From Polaribacter litorisediminis (GTDB taxonomy: Bacteria > Bacteroidota > Bacteroidia > Flavobacteriales > Flavobacteriaceae), in the NCBI RefSeq assembly GCF_019968605.1, contig NZ_CP082966.1, positions 4,267,501 through 4,331,500 of the forward strand: DNA of 64,000 nucleotides, given 5' to 3'. Position 1 is the first letter of the stretch; the number at the start of each line of letters is the position of its first letter. The position numbers and the translations under genes are program-made. The notes under the pieces are model-generated. The model ran no database searches. It was not told the origin of the DNA and saw only the letters and a program-made list of their open reading frames with translations. Of the stretch, positions 44,645 to 53,014 are shown piece after piece.

Positions 44645-45842
44645 ATATTATAATGTTTCAGAGATATTCTTAATCTTAGTTTTAGCGACATTACCTTTAG
44701 GGGGTCATGCATTGAATAGTAATGCGGTAATTTTATTTTTTTTAGCATCATTAATTAATTATATAGTCAACAAACCAACGTTTAAATTTAATAGAATATC
44801 AATTTTATTGATAAGTTTTTACGCAGTTTGCCTATTTTCTTTGTTTTGGACAGAAAATTTAGAGAATACTAAAATAGGTTTGGTGCGCTTTTTATCTTAT
44901 TTAGCATTACCGATAGCGTTCTTGCTAAATTCTAATAAGCCATTTAACCAAGAAAAGATAATTGGAATTTTTTCTAAATTGTTAGTTTTCTATAGTGTTT
45001 ACTGTTTGTTCATTGCTGCCATAAAATGTATTCAAAATGACGATATCAGTTATTTGTTTTATCACAAGTTAAGTAACAATTTAGGAGATTTAAATGCAAT
45101 TTATTTATCTGTATTTGTAAGTTTAGGAATTAATTTTTTTCTTAGAAAAAAAGAAAAATCAAAAGTTGAAATTTCTTATTTGGTTTTTTTAGGTCTCTTT
45201 TTAATATTACTTTCTTCTAAATTAATTATTTCAATAACGTTTATAGTTACGCTCTTATATTTTTTTAAAAGAAAAAAGTATAAGAAAGTAAAATGGAAAG
45301 ATATTTTTTTTATTTCAGGAATTATAATTCTTTTTTTATTTGCCTCCAGTAATCTCTCAAAACGCATAAAAGTAGAGTTTGAAAAAACAAAAATAAATGA
45401 GGTCATAGATACAAAAGATTTTGGACACGTTTATTTATGGACTGGTGCTGCTTTGCGCCTATTTCAAACAAAAGCATTTATAGAAATTTTAAAGGAGCAG
45501 AAAAAAATATTTTTTGGGTTTGGATTAAATAATTCTCAAAAGTCATTAAACGACAAATATAAAGAGTATAATTTGTACCCAGGTTTTATGAATTATAACT
45601 ATCATAATCAATACCTACAAGTTTTTGCAGAGTTAGGTGTTGTCGGTTTTAGTATACTTTTAATGCTATTGTTTTCAGTGCTAAAAGATGCAATTATTCT
45701 TAAAAATTATTTTTTATTATCCTTTATAATTTTAATATTAGTAGTGTGTATTACAGAATCATTTTTATGGAGACAAAGAGGAATGGTATTTTTTATCATC
45801 ATATCATTATTATTTAGTAACAGAAAAAAGTTTAGTTTGTGA
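44622..45842 (+). CDS. O-antigen polymerase/ligase-like membrane protein (second)
   Basis: About 406 residues, again 10-12 helices with a large loop (about 265-340, KFGLNNSQKSLNDKYKEYN-like GFGLNNSQKSLNDKYKEY then NYHNQYLQVFAELG). The HNQYLQVFAELG motif is the conserved Wzy/WaaL signature. I prefer ATG 44622 (MNVLQQIK) over 44598, which would overlap the GT gene by 47 nt. A second polymerase-like gene in one cluster is unusual: one may be a ligase. Stop overlaps the next start (GTGA). Confidence 0.78.
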   Translation: MNVLQQIKYYNVSEIFLILVLATLPLGGHALNSNAVILFFLASLINYIVNKPTFKFNRISILLISFYAVCLFSLFWTENLENTKIGLVRFLSYLALPIAFLLNSNKPFNQEKIIGIFSKLLVFYSVYCLFIAAIKCIQNDDISYLFYHKLSNNLGDLNAIYLSVFVSLGINFFLRKKEKSKVEISYLVFLGLFLILLSSKLIISITFIVTLLYFFKRKKYKKVKWKDIFFISGIIILFLFASSNLSKRIKVEFEKTKINEVIDTKDFGHVYLWTGAALRLFQTKAFIEILKEQKKIFFGFGLNNSQKSLNDKYKEYNLYPGFMNYNYHNQYLQVFAELGVVGFSILLMLLFSVLKDAIILKNYFLLSFIILILVVCITESFLWRQRGMVFFIIISLLFSNRKKFSL

Positions 45843-47191
45843 GACAAAAAAATTCCATATTCATTAGACCTTTCATAATCTTTATAGATTTATTGCTCAT
45901 TAATAGTGTTGTTTATATTATTTCAGATCGAGAATATCTTAATTTTTCCTTTCTTTCCTATATTCTAAGCTTTTGGTTGTTTATTTCTTACTATACTAAG
46001 TTTTACAATGTGTATCGGTATACACATGTGAGCAGATTAGTTTCACTTTTATTGTCGCAGTTTTTTATTTTTTCACTTGCTTATTTAAGTTACTTTAGTA
46101 TTTTTAAAGAAGGTAAAATTGTTGATAACCAACTTTTTGTTTTGTTTTTAATATTAGGTTCTGTTACATTTTTCAAATTTTTTATCTTTTATCTTCTTAA
46201 AAAATATAGGTCTAAAGGTAATAATTTTAGAAATGTTGTTCTTTTTGGAGAACTTAGTTCAGCAAAAAAATTAGATACTCTTTTTCATAATAAAAATGAC
46301 CTAGGCTATCGTTTTTATGGCTTCTTTTCAGATAAAATTTATAATTCTAATAATTATTTAGGGTATTCAAAAGATGGGTTTAAATACATCGAGGATCATA
46401 AAATTGATGAAATCTATTGTGACCTTTCTCAAGTTAATCCGAATCAATTAATTAAGATTAGAAAATTTGTAGAAGAAAAAAAACTCGAATTAAGATTTTT
46501 ACCTGAAAACAAAGCAATATATAGTAAAAATTATATTCTAGAATATTTTGGGACAACTCCAATTTTAAAGCCTAAACCTTTACCTTTCGAAAAAATTGAA
46601 ACGCATATATTAAAAAGGATATTAGATATTTTTTTATCAGTCATAGTTTCTGTTTTTATTTTAACTTGGCTTTTTCCTATACTATTTATAATTATTAAGA
46701 TAGATTCTAAAGGCCCCTTGTTTTTTAAGCAAAAAAGAGATGGTTTAAATGGTAAACAGTTTTATTGTTATAAGCTGAGGTCAATGAAAGTAAATAAAGA
46801 GGCTGATGTTCTTTCAGCATCAAAAAATGATTTGCGAATTACAAGAATAGGTACTTTTTTAAGAAAATCTAGCTTAGATGAGTTACCACAATTTTTTAAT
46901 GTTTTAATAGGAAATATGAGTGTTGTTGGGCCAAGACCTCATATAAATATCCAGACCAAAAAATATATAAATGAAGTAGAAAATTATTTGGTTAGAAATT
47001 CAGTAAAACCAGGTATCACAGGTTTAGCTCAAATTAGTGGTTATAGAGGAGAGGTTATCAAAAAATCTGATATAGAAAACCGAGTAAAATTAGATATTTT
47101 TTATATCGAAAACTGGTCTTTCTTTTTAGATATTAAAATAATATCTCAAACTTTTATCAGTCTTTTTAAGCAAGAAGATAAAGCATATTAA
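45839..47191 (+). CDS. Undecaprenyl-phosphate sugar phosphotransferase (initiating transferase)
   Basis: 450 residues of the polyisoprenyl-phosphate hexose-1-phosphate transferase type (WbaP/WcaJ). The N-terminal half has four helices and a Rossmann-like cytoplasmic domain (VVLFGELSSAKKLD). The C-terminal half has the bacterial sugar-transferase domain: helix DIFLSVIVSVF, GPLFFKQKRDGLNGKQF, KLRSMKVN, and SLDELPQFFNVLIGNMSVVG. It starts glycan synthesis on the lipid carrier. GTG start overlapping the previous stop. Confidence 0.92.
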   Translation: MRQKNSIFIRPFIIFIDLLLINSVVYIISDREYLNFSFLSYILSFWLFISYYTKFYNVYRYTHVSRLVSLLLSQFFIFSLAYLSYFSIFKEGKIVDNQLFVLFLILGSVTFFKFFIFYLLKKYRSKGNNFRNVVLFGELSSAKKLDTLFHNKNDLGYRFYGFFSDKIYNSNNYLGYSKDGFKYIEDHKIDEIYCDLSQVNPNQLIKIRKFVEEKKLELRFLPENKAIYSKNYILEYFGTTPILKPKPLPFEKIETHILKRILDIFLSVIVSVFILTWLFPILFIIIKIDSKGPLFFKQKRDGLNGKQFYCYKLRSMKVNKEADVLSASKNDLRITRIGTFLRKSSLDELPQFFNVLIGNMSVVGPRPHINIQTKKYINEVENYLVRNSVKPGITGLAQISGYRGEVIKKSDIENRVKLDIFYIENWSFFLDIKIISQTFISLFKQEDKAY

Positions 47192-47962
47192 ATGAAACAT
47201 AACTTAATTTTAACGGGAGCAATAGTATTATTTAAAGAAAGTTTGCCTGATTTACACAATACAATAGATTGTTTTTTAAATATACCTTTTGAAAAAAAAC
47301 TATATTTAATTGATAATACACCTACTAAATTTTTTGAGTTTGTTTTTAATGATGACCGAATTGAATACATTGGAAATGAACAGAATATAGGATTTGGACC
47401 TGCGCATAATAAAATTATAGCAGAATTAAAAAATAACTCAGGGTTTCATTTGGTGTTAAATCCAGATGTTTCTTTTAAACCCGATGTTATTCCTAATTTA
47501 ATTCTAGAATTAGAAAAAGATAAAAATATCGCAATGATAGCGCCAAAAGTTTTATTTCTAAATGGCGCTCACCAATATTCCTGCAGAAGATATCCAAACG
47601 TTATTGAACTCGTTGTAAGAAGATTTTATTTTTTAAAACCTATTTTCAAAAAAATAATATATAAAGGAGAATATAGAGAAAAAGATTTATCTAAGCCTTT
47701 TTTTGCTCAATATTTAACAGGATGTTTTCAATTATATAAAACGAATGATTTTGTGAAACTAAACGGTTTTGATGAACGCTATTTTTTATACATGGAAGAT
47801 GTAGACATTTGTAAAAAGATTGATGATTTGGGAAAGAAAAAATTATATTTTCCGAAAGTAGAAATAGTTCATATTTTAAAGCAGGGTTCTTTAAGAAATG
47901 CGAATCTATTTTTGAAACACCTCTCATCAGCAATTAAATATTTTTTAAAGTGGGGATTTTAG
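47192..47962 (+). CDS. Family 2 glycosyltransferase (rhamnosyltransferase-like)
   Basis: 256 residues, GT-A fold: YLIDNTPTK, NEQNIGFGPAHNK, HLVLNPDVSFKPDVI (DXD-like position), and GFDERYFLYMEDVDICKK. The pattern is that of dTDP-rhamnosyltransferases. Its ATG follows directly on the sugar transferase stop. It is the last gene of the cluster; purD then starts from its own promoter. Confidence 0.9.
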   Translation: MKHNLILTGAIVLFKESLPDLHNTIDCFLNIPFEKKLYLIDNTPTKFFEFVFNDDRIEYIGNEQNIGFGPAHNKIIAELKNNSGFHLVLNPDVSFKPDVIPNLILELEKDKNIAMIAPKVLFLNGAHQYSCRRYPNVIELVVRRFYFLKPIFKKIIYKGEYREKDLSKPFFAQYLTGCFQLYKTNDFVKLNGFDERYFLYMEDVDICKKIDDLGKKKLYFPKVEIVHILKQGSLRNANLFLKHLSSAIKYFLKWGF

Positions 47963-47981
47963 TTTCCTAATTATTTTAAAA

Positions 47982-47989
47982 TATATTTG
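47982..47989 (+). promoter_or_regulatory. -7 element of purD
   Basis: TATATTTG, perfect match, 22 bases before the purD ATG. Confidence 0.6.
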
Positions 47990-48011
47990 CATACACAATA
48001 ATATAACGAAC

Positions 48012-49289
48012 ATGAACGTACTTATTTTAGGATCTGGAGGAAGAGAACATGCATTTGCCTTAAAATTATCTGAAAGCAAAAAAATTAATCAACTTTTTGT
48101 TGCTCCTGGAAATGCAGGGACAGCTAAAATTGCGGTAAACATTCATCTAAGTCTCACTGATTTTGAAGCAATAAAACAAACTGTTTTAAAGAATGATATC
48201 AAAATGGTTGTGGTAGGTCCAGAAGTTCCTTTGGTAGAAGGGGTTCATGATTTCTTTTTAGCGGATGCTGCCTTAAAAAATATTCCTGTAATTGGTCCTA
48301 AAAAAGACGGCGCTTTATTAGAAGGAAGTAAAGATTTTTCGAAGCAGTTTATGCAAAAACACGGAGTACCTACCGCAAGATATAAGTCTTTTACAAGTAA
48401 TAATTTAGAAGAAGGGTATACGTTTTTAGAAACTTTAGAACCTCCATTTGTGTTAAAAGCAGACGGATTAGCAGCAGGAAAAGGAGTGTTAATTTTAAAC
48501 TCTTTAGATGCGGCTAAACAAGAATTAAAAGAAATGGTGTCTCATCAAAAATTCGGAGATGCATCATCTACGGTGGTTATTGAAGAGTTTTTAAAAGGAA
48601 TTGAATTATCTGTCTTTGTGTTGACGGATGGTAAAAGCTATAAAATTCTTCCGTCTGCAAAAGATTATAAAAGAATTGGCGAAGGTGATACGGGTTTAAA
48701 TACTGGTGGTATGGGAGCAATCTCTCCTGTTCCATTTGCAGACATAGCATTTTTAAATAAGGTAGAAGAATTGGTGGTAAAACCCACAATCATAGGTTTA
48801 CAAGAAGAGAACATAGATTATAGAGGGTTTATTTTTATTGGTTTAATGATGAACGACAATGGTAATCCTTCTGTGGTTGAATATAATGTTAGAATGGGAG
48901 ATCCTGAAACTGAAGTTGTGTTGCCGAGAATTGAATCAGATTTATTTGAGTTGTTTGAAGGTGTGGCAAACCAAACATTGCACGAAAAGTCTTTTTCTGT
49001 AATAGATAAAACTGCCACTACAGTGATGTTGGTTTCTGGTGGATATCCTGAAGCGTATCAAAAAAATAAAGAAATTAGTGGTTTTGAAACGATAGAGGAA
49101 TCTATTGTGTATCATGCAGGAACTACTCTTAAAGACGATAAAACACTTACAAGCGGAGGTAGAGTAATGGCGATAACTTCTTTAGGAAGTTCGATTGAAG
49201 AAGCTTTAGAAAAGAGTTATAGAAGCATCGATAAAATTCATTTTGACGGAATGAATTACAGAAAAGATATTGGTTTCGATGTACGCTAA
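48012..49289 (+). CDS. purD: Phosphoribosylamine--glycine ligase
   Basis: 425 residues, ATP-grasp fold. The N-terminal NVLILGSGGREHAFALKL and VAPGNAGTA, the ATP-binding KADGLAAGKGV, and the metal/ATP site VVEYNVRMGDPETEVV are all present. It makes glycinamide ribonucleotide in purine synthesis. It lies between the polysaccharide cluster and a convergent histidine kinase gene. Confidence 0.96.
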   Translation: MNVLILGSGGREHAFALKLSESKKINQLFVAPGNAGTAKIAVNIHLSLTDFEAIKQTVLKNDIKMVVVGPEVPLVEGVHDFFLADAALKNIPVIGPKKDGALLEGSKDFSKQFMQKHGVPTARYKSFTSNNLEEGYTFLETLEPPFVLKADGLAAGKGVLILNSLDAAKQELKEMVSHQKFGDASSTVVIEEFLKGIELSVFVLTDGKSYKILPSAKDYKRIGEGDTGLNTGGMGAISPVPFADIAFLNKVEELVVKPTIIGLQEENIDYRGFIFIGLMMNDNGNPSVVEYNVRMGDPETEVVLPRIESDLFELFEGVANQTLHEKSFSVIDKTATTVMLVSGGYPEAYQKNKEISGFETIEESIVYHAGTTLKDDKTLTSGGRVMAITSLGSSIEEALEKSYRSIDKIHFDGMNYRKDIGFDVR

Positions 49290-49298
49290 TTTGTAAAA

Positions 49299-50339
49299 TT
49301 AAAGGGCTTTATCAATGGTAAATGAAAATTCAGAACCTTCACCATAGGTGCTTTTTAGTAAAATGGTATTACCATGAGCTTCTACAATGTGTTTTACAAT
49401 AGACAATCCTAAACCAGAGCCGCCTTGTTCTCGTGATCTGCTTTGGTCTACTCTATAAAATCGTTCAAATAAGCGTGGTAAATGTTCTTTTTTAATACCC
49501 TCACCATTATCAATAACTTTAAGAATAAACTTTTTATCATTATAACTTTCTACGCCTACAAAGGTAGTTCCATTAGGTTTGCCGTATTTAATGGAGTTTA
49601 CGACTAAATTGATAAGAACTTGTTCTATTTTTTCAATATCGCCTTTTACAAAAACAGGAAATTCATAAATTTTATCAAATTTTAATGAAATATTTCTTTT
49701 TTTTGCTTTCATTTCAAATAAGTCGAATACATTTTGAATTAATTCTAACAAATTAAAAACTTCAATATTTAGTTTGGTGCCTTCGTTTTCTAATTTAGCA
49801 ATCATATCTAAATCTTTAATTACAGCAACCAATCTTTCAACACCTTTATTAGCTCTATCCAAATACTTCATTCGTATTTGTTTGTCATTAATGGCGCCTT
49901 CTATTAGAGTTAAAATATATCCTTGAACTGTGAATAGCGGTGTTTTAAGTTCGTGTGCCACATTGCCTAAAAAATCGCGTCTAAAAGAATCTCGTTCGGT
50001 TAAATTTTTAATTTCTAAACGTTGGCCTTCCACAAATTTTTGCATGCTTTTGGATAGTTTATCAATGTCTGTGGTGGCAGAATCTCTTGTTAAATCATTA
50101 ATATTTAAAATAGAAACTTCTTTATACAGTTTTTTTAATCTTCTGTAAATAAAGTGTTCAGCTCTATATTGGATAATTAAGAATGATATTATAAATAAAG
50201 CAAGTATAGAAATTAGGATGGTAAAAATACCAAGATGTTTACTAATAATAAAATAAGATATCGAAGCAATACAAACAGAAAGTAGTGTTAAATATACTGC
50301 TGACCAAAGAGCGTAAGAATATGTTTTTTTTAGTCTCAA
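49299..50339 (-). CDS. Sensor histidine kinase (PhoR-like, no sensor domain)
   Basis: 346 residues with two adjacent helices (about 12-32 and 36-57) separated by a loop of only a few residues, so no periplasmic sensor domain. HisKA has the phospho-acceptor His129 in FLGNVAHELKTPL; the N box is LINLVVNSIKYG, G1 DNGEGIKKEHL and G2 GGSGLGLSI. It probably senses the membrane or a partner protein. Downstream of the response regulator gene in one operon (36 bp). Confidence 0.92.
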   Translation of the reverse strand: MRLKKTYSYALWSAVYLTLLSVCIASISYFIISKHLGIFTILISILALFIISFLIIQYRAEHFIYRRLKKLYKEVSILNINDLTRDSATTDIDKLSKSMQKFVEGQRLEIKNLTERDSFRRDFLGNVAHELKTPLFTVQGYILTLIEGAINDKQIRMKYLDRANKGVERLVAVIKDLDMIAKLENEGTKLNIEVFNLLELIQNVFDLFEMKAKKRNISLKFDKIYEFPVFVKGDIEKIEQVLINLVVNSIKYGKPNGTTFVGVESYNDKKFILKVIDNGEGIKKEHLPRLFERFYRVDQSRSREQGGSGLGLSIVKHIVEAHGNTILLKSTYGEGSEFSFTIDKAL

Positions 50340-50375
50340 ATTATAAGAATCAATAACTTTTTAAATGAAAATATT

Positions 50376-51068
50376 TTATTTGTCTAATAAAACAAATTTA
50401 TAGCCAACACCTTTTACTGTCTTAAAATGGTCATCACCAATTTTTTCTCGTAATTTTCTAATGTGCACATCAATAGTTCGTCCTCCAACAACAACTTCAT
50501 TTCCCCAAACGGTATCTAAAATAACTTCCCTTTTAAATACTTTACCAATTTTAGAGGTTAAAAGAGAAAATAGTTCGAATTCTTTTCTCGGAAGTGCAAT
50601 TTTTTTTCCAGCTTTATAAACAACATATTCATCTCTATCAATAACGATATCGCCAATTTTAAGGGTTTCTTCACTTTCTTTTTCAGTTTTTAATCTCCTC
50701 AATAAAGATTTTATTTTGCTTACTAAAACTTTCGGCTTTATAGGTTTGGTAATGTAGTCGTCAGCGCCAGCCTCAAAACCAGCAACTTGCGAATAATCTT
50801 CTCCCCTAGCTGTTAAAAAAGCGATAATTACATTTTCTAAAGATTTTGTTTTTCTTATTTTTTCACAAGCTTCTATACCATCCATTTCTGGCATCATAAT
50901 ATCTAATAATATTAAATGAGGTAAATTCTTTTTGGCAGACTTAATAGCTTCATGGCCATTTTCTGCTTTAAAAACTTGATACCCTTCATTTTTCAAATTA
51001 TAACCAACAATTTCTAAAATATCAGGTTCATCATCAACCAATAAAATTTTAATATCACTTTTTTTCAT
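50376..51068 (-). CDS. OmpR/PhoB-family response regulator
   Basis: 230 residues: receiver domain with Asp56 in LILLDIMMPEMDG and Lys108 in DDYITKPIKPK, then a winged helix (about 130-225, RKEFELFSLL, GGRTIDVHIRKLREKIG). Transcribed first of the regulator-kinase pair, from a TATTTTTG -7 box (minus strand, 51102-51109). By family the pair is PhoB/PhoR-like, but a phosphate link is not shown here. Confidence 0.94.
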   Translation of the reverse strand: MKKSDIKILLVDDEPDILEIVGYNLKNEGYQVFKAENGHEAIKSAKKNLPHLILLDIMMPEMDGIEACEKIRKTKSLENVIIAFLTARGEDYSQVAGFEAGADDYITKPIKPKVLVSKIKSLLRRLKTEKESEETLKIGDIVIDRDEYVVYKAGKKIALPRKEFELFSLLTSKIGKVFKREVILDTVWGNEVVVGGRTIDVHIRKLREKIGDDHFKTVKGVGYKFVLLDK

Positions 51069-51273
51069 GGAATTACATTATAAGTTATAGTCAAAAATAG
51101 GGATTTAAACCTGAATAGCTAAAGTTACCGTGAAATGATTTATTAAGTTAACAATTGTTTAATCATTAATCAACAAATCACTAAAATTTTAACCTTAAAA
51201 AAACTAATTTTCAATTAATTAGCCGAAATTGGTAAATTAATTATTACTTAACCTTTAAAGTGGTTTATTTTTA

Positions 51274-51281
51274 TAGCTTTG
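51274..51281 (+). promoter_or_regulatory. -7 element of the LTD/T9SS protein gene
   Basis: TAGCTTTG, perfect match, 33 bases before ATG 51315. This makes TTG 51279, which overlaps the box, an unlikely start. Confidence 0.6.
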
Positions 51282-51314
51282 TTCTTATTAATTTCAAATT
51301 TAAATATATATCAC

Positions 51315-52133
51315 ATGAAAAAAAATTACATTTTTACTTTAATTTTAGCATTATTAACGTCTTTGACTTATAGTCAAATTGTTATTAACGAGGTAGATGC
51401 AGATCAGACAGGGACAGATACTGAGGAGTTTATTGAGCTGTTATGGACACCTAATACATCTTTGGATGGTTACGTTGTCGTTTTGTTTAATGGAAGTGAT
51501 GACCAAAGTTATGCTGCCTATGATTTAGATGGCAGGACTACAGATGCAAACGGTTTATTTGTTTTAGCAACCACTGCTATCGCTTCAGGAACTGATATCG
51601 ATATGGGAGCAGATAATAAGGTTCAAAATGGGGCAGATGCAGTGGCAGTTTATCAAGGAGATGAAGCAGACTTTCCAGTAGATACGCCTATTTCCACAAC
51701 AAATCTAATTGATGTATTGGTGTATGGGACCAGTGATAATGATGATTCAGGTCTGTTAGATGGTTTTGGTGTTACTATTCAGTATGATGAAAATATTAAT
51801 GGAAATAAAGATACAGAATCTATTCAAAGAAAAAGTGACGGAACTTATGAAGTTAAACCACCAAGTAGGAGAGTTCTTTCTGTAAAAGATAATACTATTC
51901 AAGGTTTTGCAACCTACCCAAATCCTGTTACAAACAATGTGTTTACAGTTAAAAGTAAAAGCTCGGACACAAAAGAGATTTCAATTTTTAATGTATTAGG
52001 AAAAAAAGTGCTTTCTAAAAGCCTTTCTGGTGTTCAATCTGATGTAGATGTTTCTTCGATTTCTGCTGGTTTGTATATCTTAAAAGTAAAGGAAGGAACA
52101 AAAATGGCGACTTCTAAATTAGTCATCAAATAA
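51315..52133 (+). CDS. Secreted lamin-tail-like T9SS cargo protein
   Basis: 272 residues: signal peptide (ending LTYSQ), then a lamin-tail-type domain (IVINEVDADQTGTDTEEFIEL, LDGYVVVLFNGSDD, GLFVLATTAI), then a type A sorting domain (TYPNPVTNNVFTVKS, SIFNVLGKKVLSK, ISAGLYILKV). Lamin-tail domains in bacteria are extracellular modules of nucleases or adhesins; here it is the only domain, so function is unknown. It has its own promoter and a terminator after it. Confidence 0.85.
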   Translation: MKKNYIFTLILALLTSLTYSQIVINEVDADQTGTDTEEFIELLWTPNTSLDGYVVVLFNGSDDQSYAAYDLDGRTTDANGLFVLATTAIASGTDIDMGADNKVQNGADAVAVYQGDEADFPVDTPISTTNLIDVLVYGTSDNDDSGLLDGFGVTIQYDENINGNKDTESIQRKSDGTYEVKPPSRRVLSVKDNTIQGFATYPNPVTNNVFTVKSKSSDTKEISIFNVLGKKVLSKSLSGVQSDVDVSSISAGLYILKVKEGTKMATSKLVIK

Positions 52134-52155
52134 TATTTTATCTTCTTTGTAACTT

Positions 52156-52190
52156 AAAAGCTCCAAATTAATTTTTGGGGCTTTTTAATT
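52156..52190 (+). terminator. Terminator after the LTD/T9SS gene
   Basis: AAAAGCTCCAAA pairs with TTTGGGGCTTTT (one G-U) and runs into T-rich sequence. Confidence 0.75.
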
Positions 52191-52227
52191 TTCAGTATAT
52201 TTATATAGAAAAGAAAATTTAAACGCT

Positions 52228-52944
52228 ATGAATCTTACCTATGCATTAAATAACATCTTGTTTTTAGATATTGAAACTGTTCCTGAAGCAGAAAGTTGGA
52301 ACTTACTTTCAAAAGAAACTCAAGCACTTTTTGAGAAGAAAACAGAATATCAACGAAAAGATGAGTTCACAGCCGAAGCGTTTTATGACAGAGCTGGTAT
52401 TTGGGCAGAGTTCGGGAAAATAATCTGTATTTCTGTAGGTTATTTTGTAAACGCAGAGGTGAATAAACAGTTAAGAATTACTTCTTTTTTTGGTGATGAT
52501 GAGCACCAACTTTTAAGCGATTTTAAAGTAATACTGGACAAACATTTTTCAAAGAAAAGTAATGTTTTATGCGCGCATAATGGCAAAGAATTCGATTTCC
52601 CTTTTATAGCAAGAAGAATGATTATTCATGGAATAGAATTACCAGAAAAACTAAATTTATTCGGAAAGAAACCATGGGAAGTTCCTCATTTAGATACATT
52701 GGAATTATGGAAATTTGGAGATTATAAGCATTATACATCTTTAAAATTACTCACATCAATTTTAGGAATTCCGTCTCCAAAAGATGATATAGATGGCAGT
52801 GAGGTTGCGCACGTGTACTATCAAGAAAAAAACTTACAAAGAATTGTTACCTATTGCGAAAAAGATACCATTGCAGTAGCGCAAATTTTATTACGTTTTA
52901 ATAACGAAGATTTAATTGAAGGTAAAGATATTGTTAGTGTGTAA
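52228..52944 (+). CDS. DNA_pol_B_exo2-type 3'-5' exonuclease
   Basis: 238 residues, RNase H-like DEDD exonuclease. ExoI is FLDIETVPE (Asp14/Glu16), ExoII AHNGKEFDFPF and ExoIII YCEKDTIAVAQ. The family is the predicted PolB-like 3'-5' exonuclease of bacteria, probably used in repair or RNA turnover. Full-length and intact. The convergent ABC-F gene is separated by a palindromic repeat. Confidence 0.88.
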   Translation: MNLTYALNNILFLDIETVPEAESWNLLSKETQALFEKKTEYQRKDEFTAEAFYDRAGIWAEFGKIICISVGYFVNAEVNKQLRITSFFGDDEHQLLSDFKVILDKHFSKKSNVLCAHNGKEFDFPFIARRMIIHGIELPEKLNLFGKKPWEVPHLDTLELWKFGDYKHYTSLKLLTSILGIPSPKDDIDGSEVAHVYYQEKNLQRIVTYCEKDTIAVAQILLRFNNEDLIEGKDIVSV

Positions 52945-52952
52945 AGAATATG

Positions 52953-52987
52953 AGACCTCACAGGTTTTTTAAACCTTTGAGGTCCTT
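52953..52987. repeat. Palindromic GACCTCA...TGAGGTC repeat between convergent genes
   Basis: GACCTCACAGGTTT pairs with AAACCTTTGAGGTC (one mismatch) with a short loop and T-rich flank. I recall this sequence as a common dispersed palindrome of Bacteroidota. Between convergent genes it would act as a bidirectional terminator. Confidence 0.65.
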
Positions 52988-53014
52988 TAATGTTAAATTT
53001 CCTTAAGTTTAGTT

